This document shows positions 5,016 through 9,563 of a DNA stretch of 9,563 nucleotides, in pieces. Source of the stretch: an uncultured Acidimicrobium sp. (GTDB taxonomy: Bacteria; Actinomycetota; Acidimicrobiia; Acidimicrobiales; Ilumatobacteraceae). Every line of letters starts with the position of its first letter. Position 1 is the stretch's first letter. A program made the position numbers and the translations under genes. The stretch lies in NCBI GenBank assembly GCA_903895515.1, contig CAITUB010000158.1, positions 1 through 9,563 of the forward strand, in the 5' to 3' direction. Under the pieces are notes generated by a model that worked only from the letters and a program-made list of their open reading frames with translations, did not search any database and was not told where the DNA came from.

Positions 5016-7034
5016 GTGATGTCTTGCACTACTGGTCGCCGTATTTCGCGGTGGTCAAGCCTGCTCTTTGTGGTCTCGGCATTGTTGTTCTCTACTCCCG
5101 CACACGCAGGGTTGGCCTCGCCCCGAACGCTTCCTTCGGTGATTGAAGCTCGGCTGATTGGTCAAAATTTCAACGTCACCATTGGCAAACAGTTTCGATT
5201 TGTTGTGTCTATCCCCAACAAAACAACGTTGGCTGAATTGCGTACAACCCAAAATGCTGTTCTGCGAGTTGATGTTCACGCAGCCGTCACTTCTCGTGAA
5301 GCTGTTCGTGACGTAGTAAATGGAAATATCACTCCAAGCATTATTGAAACTCACGATTTGCCATTTGCAAGCCTGGGAAGCAACGACGCTGGCGACGTTA
5401 TTGCGTTGCTTGGAAGTAACGCCGGTGGATCGTCAGTGCGCTTACGGAAAAGTGGTGTATACCCCGTTTCGCTTTCCATTCGCGTAGGCGACAACGAGTC
5501 AAGCCGCCTACTTACCTTCGTTAATTTCATTACCGTACAAACCAGCAAGAACACGCTCTCGGTTTCCCTCGCTGCCGAAGTAAACCCACCACTGAGCGAA
5601 ACGGCCGTAGGTGAAATATCGCTCGCCGACACCACACGCACCACGCTGAACAATGTTGTTTCATCGTTAAATGGCGACAGTGGTGTGATGTCGCTGCGAA
5701 TTTCGCCAGAAACACTCAACAGCCTGGCAATTTCATCAAACCCGCAAGACGCAGAACTACTCGGACAACTTCAGATAGTGCTTGCTAAACACCAAGTGCT
5801 TGCTTCCACCTTTGTTCCTTTCGATCCATCGAGTGCCGAGAAAGCAAAACTGGGATCTGAATTCGACAAGCAGCTTTCCCGTGGCATCGAAGTGTTAAAT
5901 ACTCGAAACGGAGATGCCGGTATTAATCCCCGAACATGGTTTTCCACTCGTCCTATAAATACCGATGGAATTTCACTTCTGGCTCGCTCCGGTTTCACCA
6001 ATGTGGTCTTCTCACCACAAGCTGCTCAATCACTTGGCGCACTCGATTCCTACACAAAGCAATACCGAGCAAATTACGCCGGAGACTCATCAACAAAAGT
6101 GTCAATAGCGGTTGCTGATCCGCAATATGCAGCGTCGCTTTCGGGAAGCAGCACAAACCCCGTGCAAACGAGCATGGCTATTGCGGCTGAAATCATTGCT
6201 CAACAAGGCGAGTTGGTAGTCGGTCAGCGTCAGCCCCTCGATCATCACGTCATTATTTCCACTCTTGATGGGTCGCTGCCCAACCCAGTGCTTTTGAATT
6301 CACTGCTTGTCGCGCTGTCAAATGCACCACAAATAACGCTGCGCCCGCTTGGTTCGATTCAACGGGCGACTGAAGCATCAACTCCACTCACCATGCCAAG
6401 TGGAGCGCCACTAGATCTCCGGGCTCGACGACCACAATTGCAATCAGTTGTTGATGAAATTGCGTCTACACAAACCATGCTGACGGTCGATGCACCACAA
6501 CGAATGTGGTGGGAAGATGCACTGCTCCTCATCCAAAGTGATTCGTTGAATAGTGATCGATTTGATCTCTATCTCAAAGGATTCAGAACACAGCTTCGTA
6601 CGTTCCGCGCATCGGTCAGCGTTCCTCAGTCATTGACATTTACTTTGAGTGGAAAATCAAGCGACTTGCGTCTGCAGTTGCGCAACAGCGCAAGCATGCC
6701 GCTCTCGGTATTGGTCACGTTGTCGAGCGCAAAACTCACCTTTCCTGAAAAACCACAAGTCGTAACTGTTGCTGCAAACTCTGCAGTTGACGTGATTGTT
6801 CCGGTGATTGCGCGAGCAAACGGCACCTTCCCACTAGAGGTGGTGCTGTACACGCCAGACGGTTCTGCACAAGTGGGAAAACGCATTCGCCTTTCCGCGC
6901 GAGTAAGCGCACTTGCTGGCCTCGGGCAATTGGTTACCGGTGTTGCGCTATTGCTTTTGGCGTCCTGGTGGGTTGCACACTGGCGTAAACAACACCGCGC
7001 GAAAGCCGTCGAAAACCATCCTGCAGTACGCTAA
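5016..7034 (+). CDS. DUF6049-like secreted, membrane-anchored protein (Rv3909 family)
   Basis: A large protein expected to lie outside the membrane; its function is unknown. Residues 1-31 form a signal peptide: positive n-region GRRISRW, hydrophobic core to about 25, cleavage site PAHA before Gly32. The C-terminus has one TM helix (about 635-654) followed by a basic cytoplasmic tail beginning HWRKQHRAK. Between them are a beta-rich N-terminal part, a middle part (about 215-460) resembling a degenerate TIM-barrel/deacetylase-like fold, and a beta-sandwich-like part (about 545-630) with NGTFPLEVVLYTPDG. This architecture and the divergent position next to cca match mycobacterial Rv3909, whose neighbour is the MurJ homologue MviN, suggesting a cell-wall role (inference). 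It starts at GTG 5016 or ATG 5019; both keep the signal peptide. The DegV-family gene starts 4 nt after its stop. The family call rests on architecture, C-terminal pattern and synteny. Confidence 0.8.
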   Translation: MMSCTTGRRISRWSSLLFVVSALLFSTPAHAGLASPRTLPSVIEARLIGQNFNVTIGKQFRFVVSIPNKTTLAELRTTQNAVLRVDVHAAVTSREAVRDVVNGNITPSIIETHDLPFASLGSNDAGDVIALLGSNAGGSSVRLRKSGVYPVSLSIRVGDNESSRLLTFVNFITVQTSKNTLSVSLAAEVNPPLSETAVGEISLADTTRTTLNNVVSSLNGDSGVMSLRISPETLNSLAISSNPQDAELLGQLQIVLAKHQVLASTFVPFDPSSAEKAKLGSEFDKQLSRGIEVLNTRNGDAGINPRTWFSTRPINTDGISLLARSGFTNVVFSPQAAQSLGALDSYTKQYRANYAGDSSTKVSIAVADPQYAASLSGSSTNPVQTSMAIAAEIIAQQGELVVGQRQPLDHHVIISTLDGSLPNPVLLNSLLVALSNAPQITLRPLGSIQRATEASTPLTMPSGAPLDLRARRPQLQSVVDEIASTQTMLTVDAPQRMWWEDALLLIQSDSLNSDRFDLYLKGFRTQLRTFRASVSVPQSLTFTLSGKSSDLRLQLRNSASMPLSVLVTLSSAKLTFPEKPQVVTVAANSAVDVIVPVIARANGTFPLEVVLYTPDGSAQVGKRIRLSARVSALAGLGQLVTGVALLLLASWWVAHWRKQHRAKAVENHPAVR

Positions 7035-7038
7035 TTAC

Positions 7039-7875
7039 ATGACTATTCGAATCGTCACCGACAGCGCTTGCGACCTCCCTCAATACCTGGTCGATCAATA
7101 CAAGATTTCCATCGTTCCGCTTTCGGTTCGATTTGGTGAACACGAGTTCATTGACCGACAAGATCTCACTACCGAACAATTCTGGAAGCGTTGCGACTCT
7201 TCCCCGGTGCTTCCTGAAACCGCAGCACCATCGCCTGGACAATTTGAAGCAGAGTTTCGAAAATTGGCCGCGGAGGGTGCAACAGGAATTGTGATGATTT
7301 CGTTGTCTGGAATTCTTTCTGCCACCATGCAAAGCGCTGAGCTTGCTGCCAAAGCAGTTGCTGGACATATTTCTGTTCGCGTTGTCGACAGTCGATCGGG
7401 AAGCATGGGCCAGGGAATCACGGTCATCGCCTGCGCAAAACTGGCAGAAACGGGCGCTTCACTAGACGAAGTTGCGGCTGTAGGCGACAACCTCGCTCAC
7501 CGCTCGAAAGTATGGGGCGCACTTGACACTCTGGAGAACCTGAAAAAAGGCGGTCGAATTGGAGGGGCAAAGGCCATGCTCGCCTCAGCTCTGTCGATTA
7601 AGCCAATCATCGAAGTCGTTGATGGAAAAATTGAAGAGGGTGGCAAACAACGAACACGCAGTAAAGCACTGGCTTTCTTAATTGAAAAAGTGCGTGATGC
7701 AGGCCCAATTGAAAACCTTGCTGTTTTACAAGCAAATTGCAACGACTTTGAAGCCTTTGTAGAAAGTCTCCGCGAGATCTACTCGGGAGACATCATTGTT
7801 GGCGACATCGGACCAATTATTGGCACGCACACAGGTGCCGGAACTATTGGCGTTGCATTTCACACCAAGCCGTAA
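7039..7875 (+). CDS. DegV family protein (fatty-acid binding, FakB-like)
   Basis: DegV/FakB proteins bind a fatty acid; in Firmicutes they present it to the kinase FakA for phosphorylation. The 278-aa length is typical. The start MTIRIVTDSACDLP is the DegV N-terminus. TAAPSPGQF (61-69) replaces the common TSxPSPGxF, LSATMQSA (93-100) corresponds to the usual LSGTYQSA, and VRVVDSRSGSMGQG (113-126) is conserved. The signature LENLKKGGRIGGAKAML (165-181) with SIKPI and the C-terminal GPIIGTHTGAGTIGVAF are clear. ATG 7039 was chosen because it begins the conserved sequence, although the frame stays open upstream to 6913 within the previous gene. Only 4 nt separate it from that gene's stop and no SD is visible, so translational coupling is likely. 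No FakA-like kinase is in the window. The lipid role is inferred from the family. Confidence 0.93.
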   Translation: MTIRIVTDSACDLPQYLVDQYKISIVPLSVRFGEHEFIDRQDLTTEQFWKRCDSSPVLPETAAPSPGQFEAEFRKLAAEGATGIVMISLSGILSATMQSAELAAKAVAGHISVRVVDSRSGSMGQGITVIACAKLAETGASLDEVAAVGDNLAHRSKVWGALDTLENLKKGGRIGGAKAMLASALSIKPIIEVVDGKIEEGGKQRTRSKALAFLIEKVRDAGPIENLAVLQANCNDFEAFVESLREIYSGDIIVGDIGPIIGTHTGAGTIGVAFHTKP

Positions 7876-7898
7876 CTCTGACATTTCGGTTTTCAGAG
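7876..7898 (+). repeat. Inverted repeat after the DegV gene (weak terminator or operator)
   Basis: CTCTGA and TCAGAG, perfect 6-bp complements with an 11-nt loop, begin directly after the DegV TAA stop. There is no following T tract, so termination would be weak. The 3' arm runs into AGAGGAG (7895-7901), which looks like a strong SD but has no ATG, GTG or TTG at usable distance. The rest of the 74-bp gap before the kinase shows a possible -10, TAGCGT, at 7932-7937, and nothing else. Confidence 0.35.
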
Positions 7899-7949
7899 GA
7901 GATATCCCCGATTCATAAGGGCCTTCAGCACTAGCGTCGCTTCACAGCG

Positions 7950-9503
7950 ATGGATGAAAAAAGTGTGCTCCCTGGTCTCATTGGAGGCCGCTATCTCCTA
8001 GAGAGCAAAATTGCTCACGGTGGAATGGCTGTGGTGTGGCTTGCTAAAGACACATTTCTTGATCGCAAAGTTGCAGTCAAATTGCTTCGCCCGCATCTTG
8101 TTAATGACGCAACACTTGCAGAGCGTTTTCGACGTGAGGCGATTGCGTGTGCAGGAATCACGCATCAAAACATTGTTGCCGTGTATGACTGCATCGAACA
8201 CAATGGTCAACAAGCGGTCATCATGCAATACGTCAAAGGAAAAAGTTTGCGTGAATTGCTCGATAAACAAAAACGTTTGGGGCCAAAACTTACGATTCAC
8301 ATTGGCATGTCCATTGCGGCAGCACTCGATGAAGCACATGACAAAAATTTCATTCACCGCGATGTGAAGCCCGGCAATATCTTGCTCACCCCAGAAGGTC
8401 GTGTACTCCTCACCGACTTTGGTATTGCCAAAGCAATGACCTCAACCGAAGCCGACCTCACTCATGACAACATCATGATGGGAACCGCAAAATATTTAGC
8501 TCCAGAGCAAGTGCGCGGAAAACCCCTTGACGGTCGATCTGACCTGTATTCATTGGGCCTTGTGCTGTACGAGTGTTTGGCAGGCCGTGTTCCATTTTTG
8601 GGTGAGTCGGATGCCGACACAGCACTTGCGCGTTTGCAGCGCGAACCAACGGACCTCGCTCGACTTCGGCCGTCACTATCACCACAACTTGTAAAGATCA
8701 TTCACAAATTGCTGTCGCGAAACCCTGAGCATCGATTCGCTACTGGCTACGAAACAAAAGTTGCGTTGCATTCTGCGCTCACCGGTGCACATGACAAGAC
8801 CACCGAGCTCACACCACCTACCGGCATTGCTCTTGATGAAGACGTCTTGACGCCTCGCGAACCCGTTCGTGCCGTAACCCCCGCGCGTGGCGAACAACGA
8901 AGTACTCAACAAGCACCTCCGTTTGCGCTGCGCAGAATGTTTGTAGGTCTGATCGCGCTCAGTTTGATTGCAGGCGTGGCGCTGTGGAGAGTCTCTGGTG
9001 GTACGACACCAGAAGTTGCTGCGCTTCCAGAACCAGCCGCGGTTATTGAACCTGCAACCATTGCATCAATTTCTACATTTGATCCACTTGGTGACGATGG
9101 AGTGGAAAACGAAGCACTCCTCCCCAACTTGGTCGATGGCAATGCAACAACCATGTGGTCTACATCGTGTTATGACAATCAATACTTTGGCAGCAAAGAA
9201 TTCGTTGGTTTAGTGGTCCAACTCAGCCATGCGGCAACAGGAACTCTGCGAGTTGGCATGCAAAATGCGCCATGGGCAATTGATGTTTTTGCTTCTGCTG
9301 AGTCGGCACCAACCGACATCAATCAGTGGGGTGCCAGTGTTGACGGCGGCTACAACACCAAACGGGAGCGAGCCAGTTTTGTTATTTCTTCGCCAGCACA
9401 GTTCATCTTGATCAAAATTCGTGAAGTGGGCAAGAGTGCTGACTGCAGTGCATCAAACCCATACCAAGGTGTCCTCGCTGGCGTGGCCTTCACCGAGGGT
9501 TAG
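7950..9503 (+). CDS. PknB-like Ser/Thr protein kinase with TM helix and extracellular discoidin-like domain
   Basis: A membrane receptor-type kinase that phosphorylates proteins on Ser/Thr. The kinase domain (about 13-278) has every catalytic element: glycine loop AHGGMAVVW (22-30, first Gly replaced by Ala), VAVK Lys44, alpha-C Glu63, HRDVKPGN (136-143, Asp138), DFG (156-158) and GTAKYLAPEQ (178-187). It should therefore be active; Thr166 and Thr171 in the activation loop are possible phosphosites. A Pro/Thr/Arg-rich juxtamembrane linker (280-328) leads to a TM helix (331-348). The outside part (about 370-517) resembles F5/8C/discoidin or NPCBM-like beta-sandwiches (LPNLVDGNATTMWSTSCYD) and carries Cys407 and Cys499, a possible disulfide. 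No PASTA repeats are present. The same extracellular pattern caps mycobacterial MviN. ATG 7950 has no clear SD, but it starts 13 residues before the conserved RYLL. Confidence 0.93.
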   Translation: MDEKSVLPGLIGGRYLLESKIAHGGMAVVWLAKDTFLDRKVAVKLLRPHLVNDATLAERFRREAIACAGITHQNIVAVYDCIEHNGQQAVIMQYVKGKSLRELLDKQKRLGPKLTIHIGMSIAAALDEAHDKNFIHRDVKPGNILLTPEGRVLLTDFGIAKAMTSTEADLTHDNIMMGTAKYLAPEQVRGKPLDGRSDLYSLGLVLYECLAGRVPFLGESDADTALARLQREPTDLARLRPSLSPQLVKIIHKLLSRNPEHRFATGYETKVALHSALTGAHDKTTELTPPTGIALDEDVLTPREPVRAVTPARGEQRSTQQAPPFALRRMFVGLIALSLIAGVALWRVSGGTTPEVAALPEPAAVIEPATIASISTFDPLGDDGVENEALLPNLVDGNATTMWSTSCYDNQYFGSKEFVGLVVQLSHAATGTLRVGMQNAPWAIDVFASAESAPTDINQWGASVDGGYNTKRERASFVISSPAQFILIKIREVGKSADCSASNPYQGVLAGVAFTEG

Positions 9504-9513
9504 CCTGAACTCA

Positions 9514-9563
9514 ATGGTTTCCAACCCATTCTCCGACCCAAACTGGTCTACTGCTGTTGTCGA
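9514..9563 (+). CDS. Start of an unidentified downstream gene (partial)
   Basis: ATG 9514 opens a frame with no stop to the window end, 10 nt after the kinase stop. It reads MVSNPFSDPNWSTAVV, continuing past the edge. Coding is plausible from the tight spacing and same orientation, but 16 codons are too few to name a family. A GAGGG about 15 nt upstream is too far to be a good SD. Confidence 0.4.
   Translation, partial: MVSNPFSDPNWSTAVV

Noticed and set aside
6913..7038. Upstream extension of the DegV frame by 42 codons
   Set aside because: It overlaps the DUF6049-like gene's C-terminal TM helix in another frame, and DegV family conservation begins exactly at ATG 7039.

Overview
This window looks like a chromosomal core region of an actinobacterium with moderate GC content, possibly an Acidimicrobiia/Ilumatobacter-type lineage (the class is an inference). 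The actinobacterial signal comes from several genes: a DUF5318 protein (mycobacterial Rv0049 family), an actinobacterial-type CCA tRNA nucleotidyltransferase divergent from a DUF6049/Rv3909-like membrane-anchored protein, and a PknB-like kinase whose extracellular domain resembles the C-terminal end of mycobacterial MviN.

Left half, minus strand (1-5012). In transcription order: cca (3552-5012), a DUF5318 zinc-ribbon protein (3030-3530), then the classic rpsF-ssb-rpsR-rplI-dnaB cluster (2891 down to 1). dnaB is cut off by the left window edge. A 138-bp gap upstream of rpsF holds a plausible sigma70-type promoter and two hairpins. The promoter-proximal one is GC-rich, and the other overlaps the rpsF Shine-Dalgarno sequence, suggesting leader-mediated control. 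The rpsR product is unusual in two ways: it lacks the zinc-binding cysteines and carries a charged C-terminal extension of about 60 residues whose last codons encode the rplI ribosome binding site.

Right half, plus strand (5016-9563). It starts only a few bases from the divergent cca start. The order is a large secreted/anchored DUF6049-like protein (5016-7034), a DegV-family lipid-binding protein (7039-7875) whose start lies 4 nt after the previous stop, a Ser/Thr kinase with one TM helix and an extracellular discoidin-like domain (7950-9503), and the first 16 codons of a probable further gene (9514 onward). In Mycobacterium the DUF6049 homologue is followed by MviN, a MurJ lipid II flippase fused to a pseudokinase and an extracellular domain. 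Here no flippase lies between the two, and the kinase/extracellular module stands alone with intact catalytic residues.

Functionally, the left half is translation and replication housekeeping (two small-subunit proteins, one large-subunit protein, SSB, replicative helicase, tRNA 3'-end maturation). The right half looks like cell-envelope and signalling functions. No mobile elements, CRISPR arrays, tRNA/rRNA genes or phage genes are seen. No stretch over 300 bp lacks a gene. I see no clear undescribed multi-gene system. The points most worth following are the bS18 extension, the rpsF leader and the flippase-less kinase locus.
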